64,000 nt of DNA. Origin: Muribaculum gordoncarteri (GTDB lineage Bacteria > Bacteroidota > Bacteroidia > Bacteroidales > Muribaculaceae). The position numbers and the translations under genes were made by a program. Positions within the stretch are counted from its first letter, which is position 1. Every line of letters starts with the position of its first letter. Below, one piece after another: positions 34,675 to 44,220 of the stretch. The stretch spans positions 868,001 through 932,000 of the forward strand of contig NZ_CP039393.1 in assembly GCF_004803695.1 (NCBI RefSeq). Direction: 5' to 3'. The notes beneath the pieces were generated by a model. The model was not told where the DNA came from. It made no database searches and saw only the letters and a list, made by a program, of their open reading frames with translations.

Positions 34675-34682
34675 TATCTTTG
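34675..34682 (+). promoter_or_regulatory. -7 promoter box (TATCTTTG) of rpoD
   Basis: Exact TAnnTTTG match 28 bases before the rpoD ATG. It begins two bases after the right-hand direct repeat ends, so the box itself was not duplicated and the left repeat lost its downstream promoter. Confidence 0.65.
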
Positions 34683-34709
34683 TACGTTTAATATCTTGTG
34701 TATATACAG

Positions 34710-35570
34710 ATGAGACAATTAAAAATTACTAAGTCAATCACCAATCGAGAGAGCGCATCACTCGATAAGTATCTGCAAGAAATTGGCCGTGAGGACCTTA
34801 TAACTGTAGAAGAGGAGGTTGAACTTGCTCAAAAAATCAGGCAGGGTGATCAGGCCGCTCTTGAAAAGCTGACCCGTGCCAATTTGCGTTTCGTCGTTTC
34901 TGTAGCAAAACAGTATCAGAATCAGGGATTATCGCTTCCTGACTTGATTAATGAAGGTAACCTTGGCCTAATCAAGGCAGCACAGAAATTTGATGAAACA
35001 CGAGGATTCAAGTTCATTTCCTATGCGGTTTGGTGGATTCGTCAGTCCATTTTGCAAGCATTGGCCGAACAATCAAGAATCGTGCGTCTGCCCTTGAATC
35101 AGGTGGGCTCGCTCAACAAAATCAGTAAGGCACTGTCAAAGTTTGAGCAGGAGAATGAACGCCGTCCTTCAGCCGAAGAGCTTGCCGAGGCACTTGATGT
35201 GCCCGTTGAGAAGATTGCCGACACACTTAAGGTTCAGGGCCGTCACATTTCGGTTGACGCACCGTTTGTTGAAGGTGAGGACAACAGCCTTCTTGATGTG
35301 CTGACCAATGACGATTCGCCCATGGCTGATGCCACCTTGACCCAGGAATCGCTTTCCAAGGAGGTGGAGCGAGCACTTCGCCAATTGCATGAGCGTGAGC
35401 GCGAAATCCTGAAGATGTTCTTCGGTATAGGATGCCAGGAGATGACTCTTGAAGAGATTGGTGCTAAGTTTGACTTGACCCGTGAGCGTGTACGCCAGAT
35501 AAAGGAGAAAGCGATACGACGCTTGAAGGGGCAGAAGAGCAAGCTGCTCAAGACATATCTGGGACAATAA
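34710..35570 (+). CDS. rpoD: primary RNA polymerase sigma factor
   Basis: Housekeeping sigma factor of the short Bacteroidetes type, 286 residues, without the long region 1.1 and non-conserved region of E. coli sigma-70. Region 1.2 ([13 protein letters not shown]), region 2 ([34 protein letters not shown]) and region 4.2 ([24 protein letters not shown]) are complete. I chose ATG 34710 ([15 protein letters not shown]), the standard family start; an in-frame GTG at 34698 is unlikely. Confidence 0.97.
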   Translation: MRQLKITKSITNRESASLDKYLQEIGREDLITVEEEVELAQKIRQGDQAALEKLTRANLRFVVSVAKQYQNQGLSLPDLINEGNLGLIKAAQKFDETRGFKFISYAVWWIRQSILQALAEQSRIVRLPLNQVGSLNKISKALSKFEQENERRPSAEELAEALDVPVEKIADTLKVQGRHISVDAPFVEGEDNSLLDVLTNDDSPMADATLTQESLSKEVERALRQLHEREREILKMFFGIGCQEMTLEEIGAKFDLTRERVRQIKEKAIRRLKGQKSKLLKTYLGQ

Positions 35571-35611
35571 TTGCCGTGTTTTTTAGATAGCGATTAATCG
35601 TTCCTTATAGT

Positions 35612-35647
35612 AAATGCGGGATGCCCGGTATCGGACATCCCGCATTT
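35612..35647. terminator. bidirectional terminator between rpoD and nhaA
   Basis: AAATGCGGGATG (35612-35623) pairs perfectly with CATCCCGCATTT (35636-35647); the loop can add CCG/CGG pairs. Serves convergent genes. Confidence 0.85.
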
Positions 35648-35675
35648 GCTTATTTGTTGATGATTGTTTGTGCTG

Positions 35676-37076
35676 TTAACATTCGCCCGAGTCTTCACAC
35701 GGTGTCTTGGGCAGGAAGTGATGCAGCATCATGAAGCCGAGCACTCCGGCAAGAAGCGAACCCACTACGATGCCAAGCTTGGCGTTGTTGAGAAGTTCAA
35801 GTCCGTGTGCGCCCATCGAACCAAACGACAGGTTGGCGATGAACAGTGAAACGGTGAATCCGATACCTCCGAGCATTGAGATCGATGCCATCATCTTCCA
35901 GTTGCAATATTGAGGCATTGGTGCGAGATGCAGCTTCACGGTAAGCCATGAGAACACGAATATTCCGAGGAATTTACCCAATACAAGTCCGCATATAATG
36001 GCAAGGCCGATGCCGCCTACGAGGGCCGATGCGTCCATGTGCCATAATGTAATGCCCGCATTGGCAAATGCGAAGATGGGTATTATAAGGTAGTTGACCA
36101 CGGGATGGAGCGAGTCCTCAAGCTCCTGAAGAGGAGAGATCACCTTATCCGATGCCGACTCTATCTGTTTAAGCCAGTCCATCTGGTCTTTGTTCAATAT
36201 CGAGCGGCGATTGAGCAGTTCGTCGTCTTCGGCGTTGAAATAGGCTATTGAACGACGTATTGTCTGGATATATTTCTTTGGCGGGAACACGGGCGTCGCC
36301 GGGATACAGAATGCCACAAGCACGCCGGCGATGGTGGGATGAATTCCTGAGTTTAGGAAGAGGTACCACACGATTGTTCCTATCAACAGGTAGAAAATCT
36401 TACTTTGTATCTTGAACACCGAGCCGAGAAACAACACTCCGAGCAGTATGAGGGCATATACAATAAGCATAGCTTCGATGTGGGTCGAGTAAAATGCCGC
36501 AATGACTATGATGCCGCCTATATCGTCGACAACGGCGAGGGTGGTAAGGAATATCTTAAGCGATATAGGTACTCGGCTTCCGAGCATTGCAAGCACACCG
36601 AGCGAAAAGGCTATATCGGTTGCCATGGGGATGGCTGCGCCGCTGGTGAAGTCGGTTCCCGCGCTTAGCAGCAGGTATATACACACTGGCACCACCATGC
36701 CGCCTATTGCAGCGATGATAGGCAGAAGCGCTTGTTTGAATGAGCTCAATTCGCCCACAAGTACTTCACGCTTTATTTCCAGTCCTATCGTGAAGAAGAA
36801 TATTGCCATGAGCGCATCGTTGATGAACTGAAGCATGCTCATCGGATGGCCTGCGTGGCTGAAAATGTTGAATGAGCCTACCTGAAGGCGTATCTCTTGC
36901 TCCCAGAAATCATTGTACATCTGGTTGATTCCCGGAATATTGGCAACAACAAGGGCGAGAATGGTAGCTACGATGAGCACATTTCCTCCCGAAGCATGAC
37001 TCTTTACCGCACGTTTGGCCGAGTAATAGACCCTGTGGGTGAAGGTGTCGTGCTCTTCAATATGTGTCGAATCCAT
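35676..37076 (-). CDS. nhaA: Na+/H+ antiporter NhaA
   Basis: Inner-membrane electrogenic sodium/proton antiporter, 466 residues. The ion-binding aspartate pair is in TLAVVDDIGGIIVI, and the unwound helix 4 region is AIPMATDIAFSLGVLAML. The protein is longer than E. coli NhaA because of a hydrophilic loop (about residues 290-335, rich in charged residues, RRSIAYFNAEDDELLNRRS). The C-terminal tail ends with PCEDSGEC, two cysteines six residues apart. It is separated from lepA by 55 bases with no terminator seen. Confidence 0.95.
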   Translation of the reverse strand: MDSTHIEEHDTFTHRVYYSAKRAVKSHASGGNVLIVATILALVVANIPGINQMYNDFWEQEIRLQVGSFNIFSHAGHPMSMLQFINDALMAIFFFTIGLEIKREVLVGELSSFKQALLPIIAAIGGMVVPVCIYLLLSAGTDFTSGAAIPMATDIAFSLGVLAMLGSRVPISLKIFLTTLAVVDDIGGIIVIAAFYSTHIEAMLIVYALILLGVLFLGSVFKIQSKIFYLLIGTIVWYLFLNSGIHPTIAGVLVAFCIPATPVFPPKKYIQTIRRSIAYFNAEDDELLNRRSILNKDQMDWLKQIESASDKVISPLQELEDSLHPVVNYLIIPIFAFANAGITLWHMDASALVGGIGLAIICGLVLGKFLGIFVFSWLTVKLHLAPMPQYCNWKMMASISMLGGIGFTVSLFIANLSFGSMGAHGLELLNNAKLGIVVGSLLAGVLGFMMLHHFLPKTPCEDSGEC

Positions 37077-37131
37077 AATAAAAAATGTAAATTGAAAAAA
37101 ATATGATGCTGTAATTATAACAACTTATGTT

Positions 37132-38919
37132 CTAATCGAGTTTCAGTACTGCAAGGAAAGCTTTTTGCGGAACTTCAACCGATCCTATCTGTTTCATGCG
37201 CTTCTTTCCTTTCTTTTGCTTCTCCAGCAATTTGCGCTTACGTGATATGTCACCGCCGTAGCACTTTGCCGTTACATCCTTTCGCACGGCCTTTATGGTT
37301 TCGCGGGCGATTATCTTCGCACCTATTGCGGCTTGGATGGCAATGTCAAATTGTTGACGCGGAATGAGCTCTTTAAGCTTCTCACACATCCGTCGGCCAA
37401 ATGTCACGGCGTTGTCGGCGTGGGTCAGGGTGCTTAGCGCGTCGACGCTCTCGCCGTTGAGCAGGATGTCGAGCTTTACGAGTTTCGACTCACGGAAATC
37501 GTGGATGTGGTAGTCAAATGATGCATATCCCTTGGATATCGACTTCAGCTTGTCGTAGAAGTCGATCACGATTTCGCCAAGCGGCATGTCAAATGTCAGC
37601 TCTATGCGGTTGCCCGAGATGTATTCTTGCTTTACAAGTTCACCTCGTTTGCCGAGGCAAAGGGTCATTATGGGACCTATATAGTCGGCTGCGGTTATGA
37701 CCGATGACCTTATGTAGGGCTCTTCGATGTGGTCGATGAGCGTGATGTCGGGTAGGCCGGAGGGGTTGTGTACCTCGGTCATGACGCCTTTTTTGTCATA
37801 TACACGGTAGGACACATTGGGCACGGTTGTGATGACATCCATGTCAAACTCTCGACCGAGGCGTTCCTGAATGATTTCCATGTGAAGTAATCCTAGGAAG
37901 CCGCAACGGAATCCGAATCCGAGAGCGGCCGATGACTCGGGCGTGAAGGTGAGCGATGCGTCATTGAGCTGCAGCTTTTCGAGCGATGAGCGCAGATTCT
38001 CGAAATCCTCGGTTTCGATGGGGTAGACTCCGGCAAACACCATCGGCTTTACCTCCTCAAAACCGTCGATGGCCTCTTTGCACGGACGGTCGACATGGGT
38101 TATTGTGTCGCCGACCCTGACCTCCCTGGAGGTCTTGATGCCTGAGATTATGTATCCCACATTGCCGGCCGACAGCTCCTCGCGGGGTGACATGTCGAGC
38201 TTCAGCACGCCTATTTCGTCAGCGTGATACTCCTTGCCTGTCGATACGAATTTCACGAAGTCGTTTTTGCGTATTGTGCCGTTGACTATCTTGTAGTAGG
38301 CGATAATGCCTCGGAACGGATTGAACACCGAGTCAAATATCAATGCCTGCAACGGAGCTTCGGGGTCGCCGGTGGGAGCGGGTATGCGCTCGATTATGGC
38401 TTTAAGTATTTCGGGTATTCCTATACCTGTTTTTCCTGATGCACGTATTATCTCTTCGCGTTTGCATCCGAGAAGTTCTACAATCTGGTCTTCTACTTCG
38501 TCGGGTTTTGCACTGTCAAGGTCAACCTTGTTGATAACCGGGATTATTTCAAGGTCATTGTCGATGGCCATGTAGAGGTTGGATATTGTTTGGGCCTGGA
38601 TGCCCTGCGATGCGTCGACAATGAGTAATGCGCCTTCACAGGCGGCTATTGAGCGTGACACCTCGTAGGAGAAGTCAACGTGTCCCGGAGTGTCGATGAG
38701 GTTGAGCGTGTACTCTTCGCCGTCGAGAGTGTAGTTCATCTGTATGGCATGGCTCTTGATGGTTATTCCACGCTCGCGTTCAAGATCCATGTCGTCGAGC
38801 ACCTGTGCCTGTAGGTCCTTTGCGGCAATAGTGTTGGTGTACTCAAGAAGTCGATCGGCAAGAGTGCTCTTGCCGTGGTCGATATGGGCTATTATGCAGA
38901 AATTTCTAATACGTTTCAT
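37132..38919 (-). CDS. lepA: elongation factor 4 (LepA)
   Basis: Ribosome-associated translational GTPase, 595 residues. G1 is [10 protein letters not shown]3 DTPGHVDF, G4 NKVD. The EF4-specific C-terminal domain ends [25 protein letters not shown], the standard LepA ending. A -7 box lies only 8 bases before the start codon, which implies a very short mRNA leader. Confidence 0.97.
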   Translation of the reverse strand: MKRIRNFCIIAHIDHGKSTLADRLLEYTNTIAAKDLQAQVLDDMDLERERGITIKSHAIQMNYTLDGEEYTLNLIDTPGHVDFSYEVSRSIAACEGALLIVDASQGIQAQTISNLYMAIDNDLEIIPVINKVDLDSAKPDEVEDQIVELLGCKREEIIRASGKTGIGIPEILKAIIERIPAPTGDPEAPLQALIFDSVFNPFRGIIAYYKIVNGTIRKNDFVKFVSTGKEYHADEIGVLKLDMSPREELSAGNVGYIISGIKTSREVRVGDTITHVDRPCKEAIDGFEEVKPMVFAGVYPIETEDFENLRSSLEKLQLNDASLTFTPESSAALGFGFRCGFLGLLHMEIIQERLGREFDMDVITTVPNVSYRVYDKKGVMTEVHNPSGLPDITLIDHIEEPYIRSSVITAADYIGPIMTLCLGKRGELVKQEYISGNRIELTFDMPLGEIVIDFYDKLKSISKGYASFDYHIHDFRESKLVKLDILLNGESVDALSTLTHADNAVTFGRRMCEKLKELIPRQQFDIAIQAAIGAKIIARETIKAVRKDVTAKCYGGDISRKRKLLEKQKKGKKRMKQIGSVEVPQKAFLAVLKLD

Positions 38920-38926
38920 AGGACTG

Positions 38927-38934
38927 CAAAATTA
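38927..38934 (-). promoter_or_regulatory. -7 promoter box (TAATTTTG) of lepA
   Basis: Minus-strand TAnnTTTG match ending 8 bases before the lepA ATG (38919). Transcription starting a few bases downstream would leave almost no leader. Confidence 0.5.
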
Positions 38935-38964
38935 GTGAAAAAAACCAACATGGGCAAATAAAGG

Positions 38965-39000
38965 AAAGGAGCGTAAGACCTTTCGATCTTACGCTCCTTT
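38965..39000 (-). terminator. terminator of the leucine-rich repeat gene
   Basis: AAAGGAGCGTAAGA (38965-38978) pairs perfectly with TCTTACGCTCCTTT (38987-39000) around an 8-base loop. On the minus strand it follows the LRR gene stop by 43 bases; the downstream T-run is weak (CCTTTATTT). Confidence 0.8.
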
Positions 39001-39043
39001 CTAATGTTTAGTCATCGGTCAAGCCGACTTGAAAAAGCTGTCA

Positions 39044-40096
39044 TTAATAGTTCCACTGGCATGCAACCATCGATAGGCTGCTACATCCGATTGTACGGAA
39101 GTCGGTAATGTAGTTGTAACGGCAGTTGATGTAGGTAAGAGCCTGGTCAAATGATACATCAAGCAATGTCAACTGGTTGTTGTTACAGATAAGACGCTGC
39201 AGGAATGTCTGGTTGCTCAATGTCAAGCTGGTAAGGTCGTTGTAAGAGCAGTCAACATACTGGATGTTGGGGCAGTTGTCAACGGTGAAGCTTGTCAAGT
39301 CGTTGTAAGAGCAAACTACATCGATAAGTGCGCTACAGTCGCGGAGTGCGAGAGTTGCCATACGGTTGTCACTGCAGATGAAGGTGCTCAACGAGGGCAG
39401 ACCTGAAATAATCATGTTGGAGATTTCGTTGTCGTCGATGTTGAAGTTGGTAAGGTTTTCAACGCCGAAGAGGTTGATTGAGGTCAGCTTGTTGTAACCG
39501 CAGTAGAGATTCTTAAGAGCGGTACAGCCTTGTACGTTCAATGCCTCGATGTGGCAACCCTGACAGTTAAGAGTCTTAAGGTTGGTGGCGTTGGCTACAC
39601 TTAATTCGACAAACAAGTTGTTAGAGCAGTTCAGGTTCTCAAGAAGCGGAGTTCCTGCAATATCAAGGTCGGTCAGACGATTGCGGTAAACTGTAAGCTT
39701 TGTAAGGGCGGCATTACCGTCAAGCGTAAGAGTCGAGAGCTTATTGCGTGAAGCGTTGAGTTCTACGAGAGCTGCGTCACCTGCTACTGAGATTGAAGTA
39801 ATGGCGTTACGCGATACATCCACCTTAGTAAGAGCTGTGAAGCCCGACAGGTCAAGAGTTCCGGCAAGGTGCTTGTCTTTCCATTCGATAGCGGTTACAC
39901 GTCCGTTAGCTACGGTGACACCTTCCCATGTTGCCGGTGATTTAATGTCAGTGATCTTTAATGCAGTTGCATTTGTTCCACCTTTTTCAGCTGGCTGAGA
40001 TAAGAAAGCCTGAAGCTGTTTCACCTCGTTCTTGTTCTGAGCGAAAGCGGTCACGCTACCTAGCATGAGGGCAATCATTAATAAAGCTTTTTTCAT
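39044..40096 (-). CDS. secreted leucine-rich repeat protein
   Basis: Exported protein of about 350 residues; signal peptide MKKALLMIALMLGSVTAFAQ (an ATG two codons upstream at 40102 is equally possible). After a short N-terminal segment, the remainder consists of about 12 consecutive 21-residue repeats of the pattern L-x-x-L-x-C/V-x-x-N-x-L-T-x-L-x-V-x-x-x-x-x, for example VVCSYNDLTSFTVDNCPNIQ. The array runs to the last residue with no C-terminal sorting domain or other module. Such Bacteroidetes LRR proteins are often surface or host-interacting; function here is unknown. A strong terminator follows. Confidence 0.85.
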   Translation of the reverse strand: MKKALLMIALMLGSVTAFAQNKNEVKQLQAFLSQPAEKGGTNATALKITDIKSPATWEGVTVANGRVTAIEWKDKHLAGTLDLSGFTALTKVDVSRNAITSISVAGDAALVELNASRNKLSTLTLDGNAALTKLTVYRNRLTDLDIAGTPLLENLNCSNNLFVELSVANATNLKTLNCQGCHIEALNVQGCTALKNLYCGYNKLTSINLFGVENLTNFNIDDNEISNMIISGLPSLSTFICSDNRMATLALRDCSALIDVVCSYNDLTSFTVDNCPNIQYVDCSYNDLTSLTLSNQTFLQRLICNNNQLTLLDVSFDQALTYINCRYNYITDFRTIGCSSLSMVACQWNY

Positions 40097-40203
40097 AAAC
40101 ATTGAAATAGTTGAGTTATAAAATGTTCTTTTTATACCTCTAAAACAATGCCTGTGAGAAAAAGTTTAAAATGCTCCGACTTATTGTGAAAAAAATGTTT
40201 TAA

Positions 40204-40213
40204 GAACCGGCTC
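40204..40213. mobile_element. possible 10-bp MITE remnant at the dnaB stop codon
   Basis: GAACCGGCTC is flanked by TAA at 40201-40203 and 40214-40216 (on the minus strand TTA-GAGCCGGTTC-TTA). Its ten bases equal the outermost ten of the 514-bp element, and the dnaB TAG uses bases of the junction, as in the 31-bp remnant. Short enough to be chance. Confidence 0.25.
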
Positions 40214-41769
40214 TAAAACGGAGGAGGTGTATCTTCGGGCCCTCTCATGATGTCGGCGTCGCCGCCGCTTAGCGTGCCTGTCGATGCAATGGGGTCGCTG
40301 TCAAATGTATTTAGCCTTGAACCTACGGTGCTTGTCGATGAAAGTGCCTCGTTGTCCTCCTCGTCCCAGTTCTCAAAACGGGCGAATCGGGCCTTGAACC
40401 TAAGCTTTATGTCGTCGACCGAACCCGAACGGTGTTTTGCCACGATAAATTCGGCAAGTCCGCGAATGTCGTTTCCTGCAGCATCCTGGTCGGAGCGGGT
40501 GTAGTACTCGGGACGGTGAATGAAGCACACAATGTCGGCATCCTGCTCGATCGCTCCCGACTCTCGGAGGTCGCTGAGCTGAGGACGCTTTCCTTCGTTG
40601 CCGGGGCGTGATTCAACCGAGCGGTTGAGCTGCGACAAGGCGACGATGGGAATGTTCAACTCCTTGGCAAGCTGCTTCAAGGAGCGTGATATCATACTCA
40701 CCTCCTGCTCGCGGCTGCCAAACTTCATGCCCGAGGCGTTCATCAGCTGCAGGTAGTCGATGATTATGAACTTCACCTGATGCTCTCTTACGAGTCGACG
40801 GGCTTTGGTTCGTAACTCGAATATCGACAGTGATGGTGTGTCGTCGATGTACATCGGTGCGCTGTAGAGGTGCTTTACGCGTGACATCAGCTGATCCCAT
40901 TCGATGGGAGTAAGCTGTCCCGACTTTATCTTTTGGCTTTCCAGTTCGCACACATTGCTTATCAGACGGTTTACCAACTGGAGATTGGACATTTCAAGAG
41001 AGAATATGGCCACCGGAATGTTGAAGTTGACCGCCATGTTCTTGGCCATCGAGAGCACGAATGCGGTTTTACCCATAGCCGGTCGTGCGGCTATGATTAT
41101 AAGGTCGGAGTTCTGCCATCCCGAAGTCAACTGGTCGAGCTTGTGATAGCCCGATTCAAGTCCGCTGAGTCCCGATGTACGGTTGGCCGCCGACTGTATC
41201 TGCTCGATGGCCTGTCCTATCACGGGGTCGATTTGCGTGACATCTTTCTTTACATTGCGTTGCGAAATCTCAAACAGCTTTCCTTCGGCTTCCTGAAGCA
41301 GGTCGTCGACATCGTTGCTCTCATCAAATGCTTTCCCCTCGATTGATGACGCAAAGGTTATGAGCTCGCGTGCAAGGTATTTCTGCGCCACGATTCGGGC
41401 GTGAAATTCAACGTGGGCTCCCGAGGCCACTCGTGAGGTAAGCTCCGATATGACTACGGGGCCGCCAACTTCGTCAAGGGTGTTGTTGAGGCGAAGCTGC
41501 TCTACCACGGTGAGCATGTCGATGGGCTTCTGCGCCGCGCCGAGGCTCTGGATGGCTTCGTAGATGCGCTGGTGGGCCGGTTCGTAGAAACTTTCAGGTT
41601 TCAGGATGTCACACACCGTTGTGTAGGCATCCTTTTCCAGCATGAGGGCTCCGAGTACCGCCTCTTCCACCTCCTTGTCACGCGGCATCATGCGCCCTCC
41701 GGTGTCGTAGAGCGATGAGTGCTGAGGTTTTTGGCGTCGTGAGCTATTTGATTGATTGTTTTCGGGCAT
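40213..41769 (-). CDS. dnaB: replicative DNA helicase
   Basis: Hexameric fork helicase, 518 residues. The N-terminal domain (about 30-135) starts RMMPRDKEVEEAVLGAL. The RecA-like domain has Walker A ARPAMGKTAF, the Walker B region FIIIDYLQLM, and SQLNRSVESRP. No intein. The acidic C-terminal tail ends DIMRGPEDTPPPF. Divergent from the S9 peptidase gene across a 176-base gap containing a -7 box for each. Confidence 0.96.
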   Translation of the reverse strand: MPENNQSNSSRRQKPQHSSLYDTGGRMMPRDKEVEEAVLGALMLEKDAYTTVCDILKPESFYEPAHQRIYEAIQSLGAAQKPIDMLTVVEQLRLNNTLDEVGGPVVISELTSRVASGAHVEFHARIVAQKYLARELITFASSIEGKAFDESNDVDDLLQEAEGKLFEISQRNVKKDVTQIDPVIGQAIEQIQSAANRTSGLSGLESGYHKLDQLTSGWQNSDLIIIAARPAMGKTAFVLSMAKNMAVNFNIPVAIFSLEMSNLQLVNRLISNVCELESQKIKSGQLTPIEWDQLMSRVKHLYSAPMYIDDTPSLSIFELRTKARRLVREHQVKFIIIDYLQLMNASGMKFGSREQEVSMISRSLKQLAKELNIPIVALSQLNRSVESRPGNEGKRPQLSDLRESGAIEQDADIVCFIHRPEYYTRSDQDAAGNDIRGLAEFIVAKHRSGSVDDIKLRFKARFARFENWDEEDNEALSSTSTVGSRLNTFDSDPIASTGTLSGGDADIMRGPEDTPPPF

Positions 41770-41788
41770 GTCAATTTATTATATGTTG

Positions 41789-41796
41789 CAAAGGTA
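41789..41796 (-). promoter_or_regulatory. -7 promoter box (TACCTTTG) of dnaB
   Basis: Minus-strand TAnnTTTG match 20 bases before the dnaB ATG. Confidence 0.6.
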
Positions 41797-41892
41797 CGAT
41801 TTTTAAATGTTCAAATTAGCTTATCGAATGTTGTTATATGTTAAATGACTGACGGGCCTTATCGTTGCTAAATCAGGATTAAAATAATTTTG

Positions 41893-41900
41893 TACCTTTG
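41893..41900 (+). promoter_or_regulatory. -7 promoter box (TACCTTTG) of the S9 peptidase gene
   Basis: Exact TAnnTTTG match 46 bases before the ATG at 41946; the same octamer drives dnaB in the other direction. Confidence 0.6.
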
Positions 41901-41945
41901 TAAAGTGTGTTAAAAACCGTAATACATCATTAATTATTTTACAAT

Positions 41946-44054
41946 ATGTACAATTATTTTAAACCAGTCATTATGTCAACAGCTTTACTCATTGCGGCCG
42001 CATCGTGTGCGACTCAACAAGCCGATGATAAAGTTATCGACAAGCCCGACTTGAAAATAACCGACGGTATTTTTTCAGTAGAGGCTCTTGAAGCATTAGG
42101 ACGAGTGACCGAGCCGGTTGTGTCGCCCGATGAAACCAAAATCCTTTATGGTGTTTCCTACGAAAGCATTGAGGAAAACGCCTCCAACCGCGACCTCTAT
42201 GTAATGAATGTCGACGGCAGCGATGCCAAGCGCCTGACACGTACACCCAAGTCGGAAAACAATGCCGTGTGGATTAACGGCGGTGCTCAGATTGCATTCC
42301 TCTATCCCGATAACGGTGTCAACCAGGTGTGGGTTATGGATGCCGACGGCAACAATCGCAAGTGTGTCAGCAATGTTGAGAACGGAGTCAACGGCTTCCT
42401 CATCTCACCCGATGAAAAGCATGTGGTGATGATTGCCAATGTTAAATATACGAAGACAGCTCAGGATGTATATCCCGACCTCCCCAAGGCTTCGGGTCGA
42501 ATAATTGACGACCTCATGTACAAGCATTGGGACGAGTGGGTGACCGAGATTCCTCATCCCTTCCTCGGCGACTTTGACGGAAACAGCGTCACCAATGTCT
42601 ACGACATAATGCAGGATGAGCCTTACGAGGCTCCCATGAAGCCGTTTGGCGGCGTCGAGTCGTTTGCTTGGTCGCCCGACAGCAAGCAGCTTATATATGT
42701 GTCACGCAAGAAGACCGGAATGGAGTATGCATTGTCGACCAATTCCGACTTGTATCTCTATGACCTCGAATCGAAGACTACCAAGAACATCACCGAGGGC
42801 ATGATGGGTTACGACACCAATCCTGTCTATTCGCCCGACGGAAAGTATGTGGCATGGCTGAGCATGGAGCATGACGGATATGAAAGCGACAAAAACCGCA
42901 TTTTTGTAATGGATTGCGCTACCGGTGAAAAGACCGACCTTACAGCTAATTGGGATTACACTGTCGATGCCATATCGTGGGCTCACGATAGCCGCTTCTT
43001 ATATTTCCTCGCTTGCCGTGACGGTGTTAAGCCCATGTTCTCTATAGGACTTGACGGCACAGTGAGCGTGGTAGCTCAAGGTACTTGCGACTATGACTGC
43101 ATAGCACCTCTATCCGACGGCCGTGTCATCACAATGCATCACTCTATGATCGCTCCCAACGAGATATATTCTGTTAAGGACGGTGAAGTGACGCAGCTTA
43201 CCGAAGTCAACAAGGAGCTCCTCAATCAGGTGACCATGCCTACCGTTAAACAGGAAATGGTGACAACGACCGATGGTAAGGAGATGCTCACATGGGTTAT
43301 CCTGCCTCCCAACTTCGATGAGAGCAAGAAATATCCCGCAGTGCTTTATTGCCAGGGCGGTCCCCAGCAGGCCGTAAGCCAGTTCTGGAGCTACCGTTGG
43401 AACTTTGCCGTAATGGCGTCGCACGGTTATGTCATCATCGCTCCCAACCGTCGCGGACTTCCCGGCTTCGGTACTGAGTGGAACGCACAGATATCGGGCG
43501 ATTACGGCGGCCAGAATATGCGTGACTACTTGAGCGCAGTCGACTACATGAAGGAGAAGCCCTATATCGACGGTGAACACATCGGTGCCGCCGGTGCAAG
43601 TTATGGCGGATTCTCGGTATATTGGCTTGCCGGAAATCATGACAAGCGCTTTGCCTGCTTTATCGCTCATGCCGGTATATTCAACACCGAATCACAGTAT
43701 CTCGAAACTGAGGAGATGTGGTTTGCCAACTGGGACCTCGGCGGCCCGTTCTGGGACAAGTCAAATGCAGTTGCACAGCGCAGCTTTGCCAATTCACCTC
43801 ATAAATTTGTCGACAAGTGGGATACTCCTATTCTCATAACTCACGGAGAGTATGACTTCCGCATCCTTGCATCGCAGGGCATGATGGCGTTCAATGCCGC
43901 TCGCCTGCGTGGTGTTCCGGCTGAAATGCTCATATTCCCCGATGAGAACCACTGGATTTTGAAGCCCCAGAATGCAGTGCTTTGGCAGCGTGTATTCTTC
44001 CGTTGGCTCGACCATTGGCTGAAGCCTGAAGCTGCGGTTGAAGAGGCTAAGTAA
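41946..44054 (+). CDS. S9-family prolyl oligopeptidase-type peptidase, lipoprotein
   Basis: Exported serine peptidase of 702 residues with lipobox AASC near residue 20 (ATG 41946, or the second ATG at 41973). The N-terminal beta-propeller has repeated WSPD/YSPD motifs (AWSPDSKQLIY, YSPDGKYVAW). The C-terminal alpha/beta hydrolase has the triad S552 (GASYGGF), D637 (GEYDFRI) and H669 (ENHWI). The arrangement resembles dipeptidyl-peptidase 5 of Porphyromonas, which clips dipeptides for asaccharolytic nutrition, but substrate specificity is inferred only. Followed by a rho-independent terminator. Confidence 0.9.
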   Translation: MYNYFKPVIMSTALLIAAASCATQQADDKVIDKPDLKITDGIFSVEALEALGRVTEPVVSPDETKILYGVSYESIEENASNRDLYVMNVDGSDAKRLTRTPKSENNAVWINGGAQIAFLYPDNGVNQVWVMDADGNNRKCVSNVENGVNGFLISPDEKHVVMIANVKYTKTAQDVYPDLPKASGRIIDDLMYKHWDEWVTEIPHPFLGDFDGNSVTNVYDIMQDEPYEAPMKPFGGVESFAWSPDSKQLIYVSRKKTGMEYALSTNSDLYLYDLESKTTKNITEGMMGYDTNPVYSPDGKYVAWLSMEHDGYESDKNRIFVMDCATGEKTDLTANWDYTVDAISWAHDSRFLYFLACRDGVKPMFSIGLDGTVSVVAQGTCDYDCIAPLSDGRVITMHHSMIAPNEIYSVKDGEVTQLTEVNKELLNQVTMPTVKQEMVTTTDGKEMLTWVILPPNFDESKKYPAVLYCQGGPQQAVSQFWSYRWNFAVMASHGYVIIAPNRRGLPGFGTEWNAQISGDYGGQNMRDYLSAVDYMKEKPYIDGEHIGAAGASYGGFSVYWLAGNHDKRFACFIAHAGIFNTESQYLETEEMWFANWDLGGPFWDKSNAVAQRSFANSPHKFVDKWDTPILITHGEYDFRILASQGMMAFNAARLRGVPAEMLIFPDENHWILKPQNAVLWQRVFFRWLDHWLKPEAAVEEAK

Positions 44055-44076
44055 AGAGCTGAAAACCGACATATAT

Positions 44077-44115
44077 AGCGGGACATATCGCAACGGCGGT
44101 GTGTCCCGCTTTTTA
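44077..44115 (+). terminator. terminator of the S9 peptidase gene
   Basis: AGCGGGACA (44077-44085) pairs with TGTCCCGCT (44102-44110), followed by TTTTTA. Confidence 0.85.
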
Positions 44116-44164
44116 TTGCTCAAAAAACTTGGCCCTATATGCCTAAAATATGGGCGTTTTTAGC

Positions 44165-44172
44165 TAATTTTG
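44165..44172 (+). promoter_or_regulatory. -7 promoter box (TAATTTTG) of proS
   Basis: Exact TAnnTTTG match 48 bases before the proS ATG at 44221. Confidence 0.55.
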
Positions 44173-44220
44173 CACATTAAATAAAAGTAATCAACCCAAT
44201 AAGTAAAAATTCATTTTACG

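Noticed and set aside
39044-40096. LRR repeat array as a CRISPR-like or minisatellite structure
   Set aside because: DNA units are only loosely similar, there are no conserved direct repeats with unique spacers, and the frame codes for regular protein repeats.
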